Part shown: positions 51,748-60,353 of the stretch, piece after piece | How the letters are laid out: every line of letters begins with the position of its first letter | Numbering within the stretch: position 1 is the stretch's first letter | Origin: Vibrio sp. 10N.261.45.E2 | GTDB taxonomy: Bacteria > Pseudomonadota > Gammaproteobacteria > Enterobacterales > Vibrionaceae | Direction: 5' to 3' | Length of the DNA: 64,000 bases | Assembly (NCBI RefSeq): GCF_002875705.1 | Contig: NZ_MCZZ01000151.1 | Coordinates: forward strand, 18,583-82,582 | Notes under the pieces: model-generated | Seen by the model: only the letters and a program-made list of their open reading frames with translations | The model's database searches: none | Told to the model about the DNA's origin: nothing | Translations under genes and position numbers: made by a program

Positions 51748-52638
51748 CTAAACTTTCTTCAGTTTCGACGGTTTTTTGGTTTCCCAGTGCGTTATAAATG
51801 CCACTGACGCAATAATAATAGCAGCCCCTAGCCATAAACGACCCGGCGGAACCCAACTAAACACAATCCAACCTGCTAAAACATTTAGCGGCAATTTCGC
51901 GTGGTCAAACGGTTGTACAAACGAAGCGTCAGCGACCGAGTAAGCCTTTACAATCGCCCATTGAGCGAGTGCTGTCATTACACCGATAACAATCAAGATA
52001 GCCCAAATGGTACCGCCACTTGGCGTTTGCCAATCTGGTGCGGCAAGCAGGATGTTAAATGGCGTAATTAATAGCAGAAGATATACCACCATGGTTGAAG
52101 GACTGTCTTGCGAAGAGAGCTTTTTCACCATGAGTGAGTAGCACGCCCAAAAGAACGCCGCGCCAACCGGTAACAGTGTCGCCCAGTTAAAGTCTTCAGC
52201 CCACGGCTCTAAAATTACCATCGCTCCAGCGAAGCCGGCTAAGGTCGCACCCCAGCGAGCAGCTCCAACTTTTTCTTTGAGAAACAACCCTGAACCTATG
52301 GTAGCAAATAGTGGCGATGTCATGAGAAGGGCAATGCCTTGCCAAATCGGTACTGGGTGAGCCAGTGCCCATATCCAAAGTTGGATACCAATAACAGACA
52401 AAAAGACACGGAATACATGCAATTTGAGGTTGTCAGTTTTTAGCGCACGGCGAATGCCCAGCGTTTTCAGATAAGGAAGAATAGCGAACAATGCGATGGC
52501 GTATTGAATGACGGCAACGGTGGTAGAAGTAAGTCCGAAATGAATGCTAGCAATTTGAGTTAGGCTGTTAATAACGGCAAAGGCTAGGCCTGCGGTTAGC
52601 ATCCAGCTAGCGCCTTGGATCGGATGGTGTTGTGACAT
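51748..52638 (-). CDS. EamA/DMT-family exporter
   Basis: 296 residues with ten membrane helices arranged as two EamA repeats (about 5-140 and 150-285). AGLAFAVINSLTQIASIHFG and FWACYSLMVKKLSSQDSP are representative. RhaT/YdcZ-type DMT exporters move metabolites; the substrate cannot be stated. The start follows AGAAGC. Confidence 0.87.
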   Translation of the reverse strand: MSQHHPIQGASWMLTAGLAFAVINSLTQIASIHFGLTSTTVAVIQYAIALFAILPYLKTLGIRRALKTDNLKLHVFRVFLSVIGIQLWIWALAHPVPIWQGIALLMTSPLFATIGSGLFLKEKVGAARWGATLAGFAGAMVILEPWAEDFNWATLLPVGAAFFWACYSLMVKKLSSQDSPSTMVVYLLLLITPFNILLAAPDWQTPSGGTIWAILIVIGVMTALAQWAIVKAYSVADASFVQPFDHAKLPLNVLAGWIVFSWVPPGRLWLGAAIIIASVAFITHWETKKPSKLKKV

Positions 52639-52737
52639 GATGCTTCTAATTGTTTGATGTGGTCCACCTATGATACGGATTTAGCACCACTTAACCAGAA
52701 AAAGCATTGATGAAGTTAGTCAGAATATTTGAATATG

Positions 52738-52770
52738 AAAAAAGGTTGAGCCATTGCCCAACCTTTTTAG
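52738..52770. terminator. Terminator of the porin gene
   Basis: AAAAAGGTTG and CCAACCTTTTT pair; on the minus strand it follows the porin stop codon by about 25 bp. Confidence 0.88.
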
Positions 52771-52793
52771 CACTAATCTAAAATCGATTTAGA

Positions 52794-53747
52794 TTAGAAG
52801 TCGTAACGGATGCCCGCTTGTAGTTGGTCATCTTTATTGTCTAGCTGTTCAAACTTGTAACCAGCATATGTACGAATGTGGCCGTTGAACTTATATACAG
52901 CTTCAATAGCAAAGTTATTTGCTTCTTCGTCAGCTGCTTTATCAAACTCACCGTAGTTGTATACGCCAATTAGTGATAGCTGTTTAGTTGCTTTGAAGAT
53001 GGCTGATAGTTCGTAGCCAGTGTAATCTTCATCTGCAACTGAAGCCATTGTGTATAGACCACCAACAGTAAACGCATCCATAGAGAACTGAGCTACAAGG
53101 TTAACCTGGTCATCATCGAAGCTACCATTCTTTTGAGAAACATAACCAGCACCAAGGTCAAAAGCACCTAGGTTGTACATAGCAGCAAGGCCAAAGCTAT
53201 CTGCATCTTTTTCATCTGCTGCGATGTAGTTAGCTTGAACGGTTAGTGCATTAAACTCACCAGAATAAAGGAAGTTGTTCTCGCGTTTGTCTTTGTTACC
53301 AGCAACTGCATCAGCAGCGTCTGCACCAAATGTAGCCATGGTATCTGTAATATCAGTTAGCATTACTTGCGCAGAATCTTGCTTACCGTAAGAGAACTCA
53401 CCGAAGTTTGTACCAAGGCCAGCATAGAAATAACGGTTAGTAAGTGAGTCCGTTTTCTCTCCATTTACACCTTCAGCCGTATCTCCAGTAAATTCAGCTT
53501 CATATTTACCAAAGCCGTATAACTCATCTGAAACTTGAGTTTTACCTGAGATATTTAGACGAGCTCGTGACTTGTCTTTGAAAGAGCTGTCAGCTGCGCT
53601 TTCGTTGTTGTCAGATATGTTGAAACGAGCTTCAGCACGACCGCCAATCTTTAGTTCTGTACCATCAGAGCTGTAAACGGTTGCTGCTAGAGATGAACCT
53701 GAAATTAATGCTGCTACCACTGCAGAAGCTAGAACTGCCTTTTTCAT
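52794..53747 (-). CDS. General outer-membrane porin
   Basis: 317 residues from the ATG at 53747, which has AAGGTAAG upstream. A signal peptide (KKAVLASAVVAALISGSSLAA) precedes a 16-strand trimeric porin: ELKIGGRAEARFNISD at the first strand, RYFYAGLGTNFGEFSYGKQDSAQ, and the terminal YAGYKFEQLDNKDDQLQAGIRYDF ending in Phe, the BAM signal. Related to OmpU/OmpL-type Vibrio porins but I cannot assign which. Confidence 0.88.
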   Translation of the reverse strand: MKKAVLASAVVAALISGSSLAATVYSSDGTELKIGGRAEARFNISDNNESAADSSFKDKSRARLNISGKTQVSDELYGFGKYEAEFTGDTAEGVNGEKTDSLTNRYFYAGLGTNFGEFSYGKQDSAQVMLTDITDTMATFGADAADAVAGNKDKRENNFLYSGEFNALTVQANYIAADEKDADSFGLAAMYNLGAFDLGAGYVSQKNGSFDDDQVNLVAQFSMDAFTVGGLYTMASVADEDYTGYELSAIFKATKQLSLIGVYNYGEFDKAADEEANNFAIEAVYKFNGHIRTYAGYKFEQLDNKDDQLQAGIRYDF

Positions 53748-54123
53748 AATCACTTACCTTGTATTTTAAAATCCGTGAGCGAAGTGCTCTCCGTTTCGAT
53801 ATGAAGCTAATTTAGAGCAGCTAAATTAAGCTTTCATTTCTGTAAAATTACATTTTCGTGAATAGGGAACTTTTTACTTGTTGATTTTATTGCACTTTTA
53901 TTTCAGTTCTTTGAGTGGCTTATGACGAGCAGTAGAAACTATGTGGATTTTAGAGGCCACTTTTAAAAGCTTTATCTCGGAATTATTGATGCTGATGTTG
54001 GAGAGATTTGGGAGTCATTCAGGCCTTGTGAGACTGATTAACTGCTTGTACTGATTAAGATATCCTCTATGATGCAAAAACTTAGAAGAGAATAGATTCT
54101 GCTCAATAAGATGGAGACGTTGG
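53748..54123. other. Porin promoter region, gene-free
   Basis: 376 bp holding the porin promoter and untranslated leader on the minus strand, and the promoter of the aspartoacylase-like gene on the plus strand. The leader near 53800-53870 is AT-rich. No operator was identified. Confidence 0.5.
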
Positions 54124-55140
54124 ATGAAAACAGAGTACTTAGGCGATGTTTTACAAGGTAGGCAGGTTATTGGCTCCTTGAATGTTGAAGACCTACCCGT
54201 TGGAGAGCACCAGTTTTGGTTTCAAGTGACCAGTGATGGGCTAGGGCAACCCAAAAACATGCCTGTTTCTGTTTTCAAAGGCAGTCAAGAAGGCCCGAAG
54301 TTGATGATCACTGCTGGTATTCACGGTGATGAGCTCAATGGTGTGTTGGCTGCTCAGCAAATTATCAGAGATTTAGTCGGTAAAACTCTTAAAGGCACGG
54401 TAACGATAGTGCCTACTGTAAATTTATCGGGTTTGCTTAACCACAGTCGTGACTTTATCTCGTCAGATCCCGGATCATGTCCTGCTAACCTTAATCGACT
54501 CTTTCCGGGTGATGCAAATGGCTTAGCTGCAGAGCGCTTTGTTGGCTCTTTATGGGAGCATTTACTTAGGCACAACGCGACCTTTGCCGTTGACCTCCAC
54601 ACCCAAACTCGTGGCGCAGTCTATCCGCTTTATGTGTTTGCTGATTACCGAATGGAACAATGTTTAGAGATGGCAAGGCTAATGCAGCCCGATTGTGTTC
54701 TGAACGATCCTGGCGACCCTGGTATCTTAGAAACGGTTTGGAATCGAAGTGGAATTCCGAGTATCACGGTGGAAGTGGGAATGGGTAAATTTACTCAGCC
54801 AGATATGATTCAGCGAGCGGTAGACGGTGTTTTTAATATGCTGTCTTATTATGAAATGTTCGAGAGAGACATAAATAACCCAGAGAAAATCCAATTGCCA
54901 AACATGGATTGGATCGAGGGCAACAATGTGGTTTCTATCCGCGCAGATATTGGCGGTTTCGTATTGCCACAGGTCGAGCTTCTGCAGAACGTAGAGCAAG
55001 ATGATTTGTTGGCTATTCAATATGACGCTTTTGGTAATGAATGTCGCCGTTATCATGCACCGTCTAATGGGCGAGTGCTGAGTTATAACGTGGACGCGTT
55101 AAGGGAGCCGGGTGCGCTTGTTTGTCGCTTACTGAGTTAG
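54124..55140 (+). CDS. Succinylglutamate desuccinylase/aspartoacylase-family hydrolase
   Basis: 338 residues. Zinc ligands His67 and Glu70 in AGIHGDELNG, and a third in ATFAVDLHTQTRG; the arginine pair in PANLNRLFPGD and TVEVGMG are further family blocks. A C-terminal domain (VSIRADIGGFVLPQVELLQNVEQ) resembles the lipoyl-like tail of the AstE/AspA group. The substrate, an N-acyl amino acid or ectoine-type compound, is unknown. GGAGACG precedes the ATG. Confidence 0.88.
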   Translation: MKTEYLGDVLQGRQVIGSLNVEDLPVGEHQFWFQVTSDGLGQPKNMPVSVFKGSQEGPKLMITAGIHGDELNGVLAAQQIIRDLVGKTLKGTVTIVPTVNLSGLLNHSRDFISSDPGSCPANLNRLFPGDANGLAAERFVGSLWEHLLRHNATFAVDLHTQTRGAVYPLYVFADYRMEQCLEMARLMQPDCVLNDPGDPGILETVWNRSGIPSITVEVGMGKFTQPDMIQRAVDGVFNMLSYYEMFERDINNPEKIQLPNMDWIEGNNVVSIRADIGGFVLPQVELLQNVEQDDLLAIQYDAFGNECRRYHAPSNGRVLSYNVDALREPGALVCRLLS

Positions 55141-55468
55141 GTTAAGTCCCGTTGGATTTTTCCGCATGAATGCGGTGTGTAGCCATCTAAAACACATAAA
55201 AAAAGACCGAGCAGGACTCGGTCAAAGGACAGTTGTCTAGAGTAAGCACGTCTTGGACTCATCGAGAGAACTGCTTTTAGAGTAGCGAAGGTAAATTAAG
55301 AACCCATTGCAAGATAATGACACTTTGACTGTTTTTCTGTTTCAAAAATAATATAGAAAACATTACTTTAAGTTCATGAGAAAGCCGACCGCGAGTTACG
55401 CTAGTCGGCTTTTTGTTTGCTACTTTTTATGCACTACTTTTTGAGTCTTTATCTCTATTTAGATTCGA
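55141..55468. other. Convergent intergenic region with two terminator hairpins
   Basis: 328 bp. GACCGAG and CTCGGTC (55205-55223) form a short hairpin; AAAGCCGAC (55381-55389) and GTCGGCTTT (55404-55412), followed by TTTG, form a better terminator that may serve either gene. Nothing else is recognised. Confidence 0.7.
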
Positions 55469-56188
55469 TTAAAAAGTGTCATTTACGATCTCTTTTAATC
55501 GGTCGTAAGGCACATATCCAGGTAAAACATGTCCATTCATCATCATGGTTGGCGTACCCGTTAAGCCGAGCGCACTGAACGTTTGATGGTTAGTGGTTAG
55601 AACTTGGCTTTGTTCTTGGGTTGTTTTTAGCTCTGCCTCTGTTCCCGTCTTCTTGGCAACGGCTTCTAGTGAGCTTTTCGAGTGAATCCCGCTTTTCGCC
55701 ATTAATAGTCGGTTTACTTCAGGGAATGCTTCAGGATTATCTTTCCATACTTTCATCGCGTATAGCGCCGCGTTGGTGTCTAGCCCCGCAACTTGTTGTT
55801 GTTTAAACGACAGGTATACGTTGATCACTTGAATGTCGCTGTTTTCAGAGGCTAATTTCAATAAACCTTTCTCTAAGCGTTTACAGTAGGGACAGTTATA
55901 GTCGGTGAAGTTAATGATAACTGATTTGCCATCTGGGTTACCCGTGATTGGGTGGGCGTCATTGTTATACAACCAATCATGGCTTTCCGCTTGGGCTTTT
56001 TTCGCTTGTTCTTGACCTGCGACGTACTGCTCTAAGCTAGTGTGCAAACCCGAGATCGTAGAAGGGTTCTCCTTCAGAAATTGATTAATTTCTTCAAGCT
56101 GTTTAGCTTGCTCTTTGTTTAGTTCTGCAAAAGCGTTTGCGCTCATCAGTGAGCCTAAAATCAGTGTGCTTATCAGAAGTTTTTTCAT
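55469..56188 (-). CDS. scsC: Exported DsbA/ScsC-like thiol oxidoreductase
   Basis: 239 residues from the ATG at 56188 (the upstream frame lacks support). Signal peptide KKLLISTLILGSLMSANAFA; an N-terminal coil (about 22-65), typical of ScsC and DsbG-type dimerisation; then a thioredoxin fold with Cys99 and Cys102 in NFTDYNCPYCKRLEKG and the cis-proline in LGLTGTPTMMMNG. It belongs with ScsB and ScsD upstream and should repair or make disulfides in the periplasm under copper or oxidative stress. Confidence 0.78.
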   Translation of the reverse strand: MKKLLISTLILGSLMSANAFAELNKEQAKQLEEINQFLKENPSTISGLHTSLEQYVAGQEQAKKAQAESHDWLYNNDAHPITGNPDGKSVIINFTDYNCPYCKRLEKGLLKLASENSDIQVINVYLSFKQQQVAGLDTNAALYAMKVWKDNPEAFPEVNRLLMAKSGIHSKSSLEAVAKKTGTEAELKTTQEQSQVLTTNHQTFSALGLTGTPTMMMNGHVLPGYVPYDRLKEIVNDTF

Positions 56189-56295
56189 GTTATTAATCTC
56201 TAATTCTTCGTGACGGCAAGCGCTTAACTGGTGCGCTCGCAATAGTCTTCTTTATCTGTTTTGAATTGACCGAATAGCTTGTTGTTCTGCATAGG

Positions 56296-56865
56296 TTATG
56301 CGAAGTAAGCCCTTAGCCAAATGCCTATTGGGGATGTAACGCCTGTTGCGATACTGCTGATCTTCCCGTCTTTGATGATGACAACACTTGGGGTGACGTT
56401 GATTCCCCAGTCTTTACTGATGTGTCCTGAAAGATCATTGATCACCGGAAAGTCGTATTCTTTAGCGTCTATGAAGCGCTGAACTTGCTCGTCCGGGCCC
56501 GATGAAAGAGCTACCGAAACCACTTGATGGGAATCATTAAAACTATTAATGGTAGGGCTCACGAATTTACATGCTCCACACCAAGTCGCCCAAAAATAGA
56601 CAATGACTGGCTTACCATTCTTGCTCAGCTCGATAACATCAATATCTTCCCCTTGGATCGACTGGCCAACGATAGGAACCGCTTCGCCTTTAGGCATGCT
56701 TCTGCTGTGATAAAAATCCATTGCAAATGAAACCACGCCAACGATCAATATCATTGAAACCAGTTCCTTTCCCCACTTTTTAAGACGACTTGGCTTTTTG
56801 GTTTCACCCTTTACAGCGCTGTCTTCAGTCGTGCTAGGTTTATCTTCATTGTTGGGAGTCTTCAT
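56296..56865 (-). CDS. scsD: ScsD-like membrane-anchored thioredoxin
   Basis: 189 residues. A short cytoplasmic start rich in Lys and Glu, a membrane helix (ELVSMILIVGVVSFAMDFY, about 34-52), then a TlpA/ScsD thioredoxin with Cys96 and Cys99 in YFWATWCGACK and the cis-Pro in WGINVTPSVVIIKDG. It begins three bases after the scsB stop codon and would receive electrons from ScsB. Confidence 0.82.
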   Translation of the reverse strand: MKTPNNEDKPSTTEDSAVKGETKKPSRLKKWGKELVSMILIVGVVSFAMDFYHSRSMPKGEAVPIVGQSIQGEDIDVIELSKNGKPVIVYFWATWCGACKFVSPTINSFNDSHQVVSVALSSGPDEQVQRFIDAKEYDFPVINDLSGHISKDWGINVTPSVVIIKDGKISSIATGVTSPIGIWLRAYFA

Positions 56866-56868
56866 TTG

Positions 56869-58980
56869 TTATCTCGCAGCATCGATGGCTTGAACGACAG
56901 TGTCACTGTCGAGAATGACAGGCAGTGGAATACCGTTTTTATAGCTTGGGCCGTAGACGATATTAAAAGGCACCCCAAAGCGCCCATTACTTTGTAAATA
57001 TTGAGTGACACTTTCACTTGGTGTTGTCCAATCACCTTTCATCAAAACAATGTCTTCTTGTTGTAGATGGCTGTAGACAGGGTCTTGCAGGATGACACCG
57101 ATCTTGTTGGCTTTACAGGTGATACACCAATCAGCGGTCACATCGACAAATACCGTTTTTCCTTCATTAACTAACTGAGGGATTTGCTTCGCACCCAGCT
57201 TTTGCCAAGCGAGATCGTCAACAATAGGTGTCGCCCAGTTATCTGCGGTGACACTACCAACGATCAATGCAGCACCAAATACTAAGGTTGTGGTTGCCAC
57301 GATAGGAATCAGTACCTTGCGACCTAATTTCATGCCAATCCAAACCAAAACTGAAATCACGATAAAAAGGGACAACAGAATCGTTGGGAATTTGCCAATG
57401 AATGGACTCAAAAGGCTTGTTAACCATAGGCTGGTGATGAACATCATTAAGCCAAATATCAGCTTAACCTTGAACATCCACGCCCCAGGTTTCGGAAGCA
57501 ATCTGGTTAGGCTTGGAAATAGAGCAAAGATCAGCCAAGGCGCACTCATACCGATACCGAGCGCGATGAAAATCGCCCATAATTCTTGGTAGCTTGCACC
57601 AAGTGCGTATGCGACTGCAGTTCCAAGGAATGGTGCGCTACACGGTGTTGCCAACAACGTCGCAAACATGCCTTGTACAAAGTGGCCTGAATGTGAATCA
57701 TCGCCTTTGGTTGCCATCCAAGTATTTAAACCTGATGGTAGTCTGAATTCGAATAGCCCAAGCAGGTTAATCGAGAACAGCAAAGTGATGATCAACATGA
57801 ATCCGATGAACCAAACATTTTGGAACTGGATTCCCCAACCAATCGCATTGCCACCCATTTTTAGAATGGTCATCCCAAGGGCTAGCAGAGCAAATGATGT
57901 AATGACACCTGAAGCAGACGCTAAGAATGAGAGTCGGATATGACGATTAGACGCCCCTTGGTTCTGAATGATGCTGTTTAACTTCATTCCTAATACAGGT
58001 AACACACATGGCATGATGTTGAGGATCAAACCACCAATTAAGGCAAAACCGAACATCGCAATAAAGCTGTTGTTACTCTCTTGATAAGTGATTGGCTCTG
58101 AGCCCACTTTAGCTGTCATCTCTTCAGCAAAGTTGGTATCTGAGACTGTAACACTGACCGTGCGATCGGTAAGGTCGACTTCACCAATCCAGTTACTCAC
58201 ATCAAATACAGCAGTCATTGTATTGTCTGTGATGTGGACATTTGGTTGAGAGAAGAAATCATCAATCACTTCTTGTCCGTCAATCAAGACCATTGGCTTA
58301 TCCCAGCCATCTTTACTTGTCAGCTGAGTGACCAGTTGTTGCTTGCTTTTGTCCCAAAACAGGCCATTTACCGAAGTGCGGTTAGCTTCTCGTGGAGATT
58401 GGCTCATCCCTTGGTTAAATAAGAACATGGCTTGTTCATCAAGTTGTAATGATTGCGGATCAATCGGCAGTTCAATGTCGTAATCGGTCAAGACGCAAAT
58501 ATTGGTACAAGATGGAAAGTTCAGTGATGCTTTGAACACAGCTGGTTGAGTATTGTCCTTTAATGTCAGCGTGATCGGAAAACTCACATGATGCTTGTAG
58601 CCTAGCGTCATAACATCGAGCTGTTCATAGTATTTAGGAATAGGCCAGTGCCACTCTACAGACTCGATATTAGTCGATGCAGACCAGTCCCAGCTTGGGG
58701 GAATACCACCTTCCCCAGGGCTACGCCAATAGGTTTTCCAGTCACCGTCGAGTTCAACGTCGAGTACGGTTTGAATTTTAGAACTGTTATCCGACTGTTC
58801 ACCCGTCGACATCATTCGCATTTTTACAGGCGGATGCTCAGGCACACTAAGCCAGCCCGTGGTTTGTGCCAAGGCGGTAAATGACGTCATAACCAAAAGG
58901 GCAGTGACTAAGGTTTTCGCGCATGTACGCATAGAGAATGCCAATGAATCGACAAACTTAGTTAGAAGTGTGTTGTACAC
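56869..58980 (-). CDS. scsB: ScsB/DsbD-type protein-disulfide reductase
   Basis: 703 residues starting with a GTG that has GGAG eight bases upstream. A signal peptide (TCAKTLVTALLVMTSFTALA) is followed by a large periplasmic N-terminal domain (to about 310, with KTYWRSPGEGGIPPSWDW and a CTNICVLTDYDIELP cysteine pair), eight membrane helices including the CcdA-like core (NIMPCVLPVLGMKLNSII and LLATPCSAPFLG), and a C-terminal thioredoxin with Cys619 and Cys622 in DVTADWCITCK. It moves electrons from cytoplasmic thioredoxin to periplasmic ScsC and ScsD. Confidence 0.88.
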   Translation of the reverse strand: MYNTLLTKFVDSLAFSMRTCAKTLVTALLVMTSFTALAQTTGWLSVPEHPPVKMRMMSTGEQSDNSSKIQTVLDVELDGDWKTYWRSPGEGGIPPSWDWSASTNIESVEWHWPIPKYYEQLDVMTLGYKHHVSFPITLTLKDNTQPAVFKASLNFPSCTNICVLTDYDIELPIDPQSLQLDEQAMFLFNQGMSQSPREANRTSVNGLFWDKSKQQLVTQLTSKDGWDKPMVLIDGQEVIDDFFSQPNVHITDNTMTAVFDVSNWIGEVDLTDRTVSVTVSDTNFAEEMTAKVGSEPITYQESNNSFIAMFGFALIGGLILNIMPCVLPVLGMKLNSIIQNQGASNRHIRLSFLASASGVITSFALLALGMTILKMGGNAIGWGIQFQNVWFIGFMLIITLLFSINLLGLFEFRLPSGLNTWMATKGDDSHSGHFVQGMFATLLATPCSAPFLGTAVAYALGASYQELWAIFIALGIGMSAPWLIFALFPSLTRLLPKPGAWMFKVKLIFGLMMFITSLWLTSLLSPFIGKFPTILLSLFIVISVLVWIGMKLGRKVLIPIVATTTLVFGAALIVGSVTADNWATPIVDDLAWQKLGAKQIPQLVNEGKTVFVDVTADWCITCKANKIGVILQDPVYSHLQQEDIVLMKGDWTTPSESVTQYLQSNGRFGVPFNIVYGPSYKNGIPLPVILDSDTVVQAIDAAR

Positions 58981-59027
58981 AAATGTATCTCCAAAAAATA
59001 AATAAAAGGGTGTAGTAGCCCGGTTAT

Positions 59028-59516
59028 TTACTCTCTATATATACAGTGCTTTAGATGCAGTCGGTGTTTTGTAGGTCGAGAAGAGCGATGATTGTCTCTA
59101 GATAATCTCGAGATGTGAGGTGGTAAGTTAAATGCAACTGCAATAATCAATACGAATGGGATCAGCCAGCCGGTTTTTGGGGCGGCAAAGGTCAGCATTT
59201 TCGAACTCAGGCTGCATGAACTTGAATTGGGAGACGTTAACATTTTAGAGGCTTCTAAATCGAAAACACTGGCGTACAGCGTGGCCATTTTTTCAGAAGA
59301 AGCGATGTCGGTTTGAGGATTACTGGTATCAGAGTGAGCTTGTGCGTCAACTTGGAGCGGTTGACCAATAAGAGAAGTTGAAATGGATACTTTCTTTACG
59401 GCCAGCGTACTCGCCAGACAAGTTACGATAACCAGTCCGGTCAGGAAGAGCGCCCAAAGCGAATGCTTTTGTCGACGATTCTGTGTAGATAAGAAAAGTA
59501 GCGATATGTTCAGCAA
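59028..59516 (-). CDS. Small membrane protein at the head of the scs operon
   Basis: 162 residues if translated from the TTG at 59516; the true start is uncertain because no ATG is nearby and the ribosome-binding site is weak. Two hydrophobic segments (LFLTGLVIVTCLASTLAV near 25-42 and GWLIPFVLIIAVAFNLPP near 112-130) flank an Asp/Ser-rich loop. I do not recognise the family. It lies 48 bp before scsB and is probably co-transcribed with it. The 337-bp gap upstream must hold the operon promoter. Confidence 0.6.
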   Translation of the reverse strand: MLNISLLFLSTQNRRQKHSLWALFLTGLVIVTCLASTLAVKKVSISTSLIGQPLQVDAQAHSDTSNPQTDIASSEKMATLYASVFDLEASKMLTSPNSSSCSLSSKMLTFAAPKTGWLIPFVLIIAVAFNLPPHISRLSRDNHRSSRPTKHRLHLKHCIYRE

Positions 59517-59853
59517 ATTAGTCAGTAATCAAATCAGTTAGTTGTTAAAACGAGCTCGTTGAATTGTGGCTAGCTTAGATAAGTTCTCTTCGTGCCACAA
59601 GTCATAAAATTGTTAAAGTGAAACTAGGTATAAATGAGCGATACACGATAAACGACGCATAAAAACCAACTCACGCGAATACGACATTGGGCTCTAGATA
59701 AAGTTCACAACAACTGGCAGTTATCGCGAAGTTATTCTGTGCGAGTGGTTTATTTGAACTCGAGTTCTTAATTATCGATTGCGCGATACAAAAAAGCCCA
59801 ACTGATCGTAGATGATCTTGTTGGGCTCTGATCACTAGTGTTATTGAAAATTC
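59517..59853. other. Gene-free stretch before the scs operon, with a terminator
   Basis: Contains the presumed scs promoter on the minus strand, which I cannot identify, and at 59795-59827 a terminator for the 82-residue gene (AGCCCAAC with GTTGGGCT, T-run on the minus strand). Confidence 0.6.
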
Positions 59854-60102
59854 TTAGTGATTACGGCGAGGGCCGTTACGTACCAAGTCTTTACCATTTT
59901 CAAAAACTTCTTTGCTGATCCAGCGAGCAAGCAGAACTTTGTGGCTGCTGTTGAATACAGCAACGAAGTGACGACCATCAGAGTTGTTAGTCGCCATACC
60001 AACACCTTCAACGCCTTCAAGGCCCAAACCGCCAGCTTCCACTGAAATTAGGAATTGCTCTAGTTCTTCCAGAGACTCAATAACATCAAGTTCGTTGTTC
60101 AT
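59854..60102 (-). CDS. Small conserved hypothetical protein
   Basis: 82 residues. A helical, acidic start (ELDVIESLEELEQFLISVEAGG) precedes a beta part (HFVAVFNSSHKVLLARWIS) and a basic end (NGPRRNH). No domain recognised and no signal peptide. AAGAGAGCGT lies before the ATG and a good terminator follows. Confidence 0.72.
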   Translation of the reverse strand: MNNELDVIESLEELEQFLISVEAGGLGLEGVEGVGMATNNSDGRHFVAVFNSSHKVLLARWISKEVFENGKDLVRNGPRRNH

Positions 60103-60353
60103 TTTTACGCTCTCTTGCTGTGAGCTAACATCATATTTAAGGCGTTTTGTGCATGCGCCGAAGTAAAGACATTAGTCGTTGTTCTTTGTTGGATGCGTAC
60201 TCTACAGGTCATGAGAGGGGATTGAAACTCTCAAATATTAGAAGCTCGCTGATATTTTGCGAATTTTTAACATAACATACGTTTAAATGCTTGTTATCCA
60301 TATTCTTTTTACTACTATTTATAGGGTCAATTTAGACAGGAATAGGAATTAAT

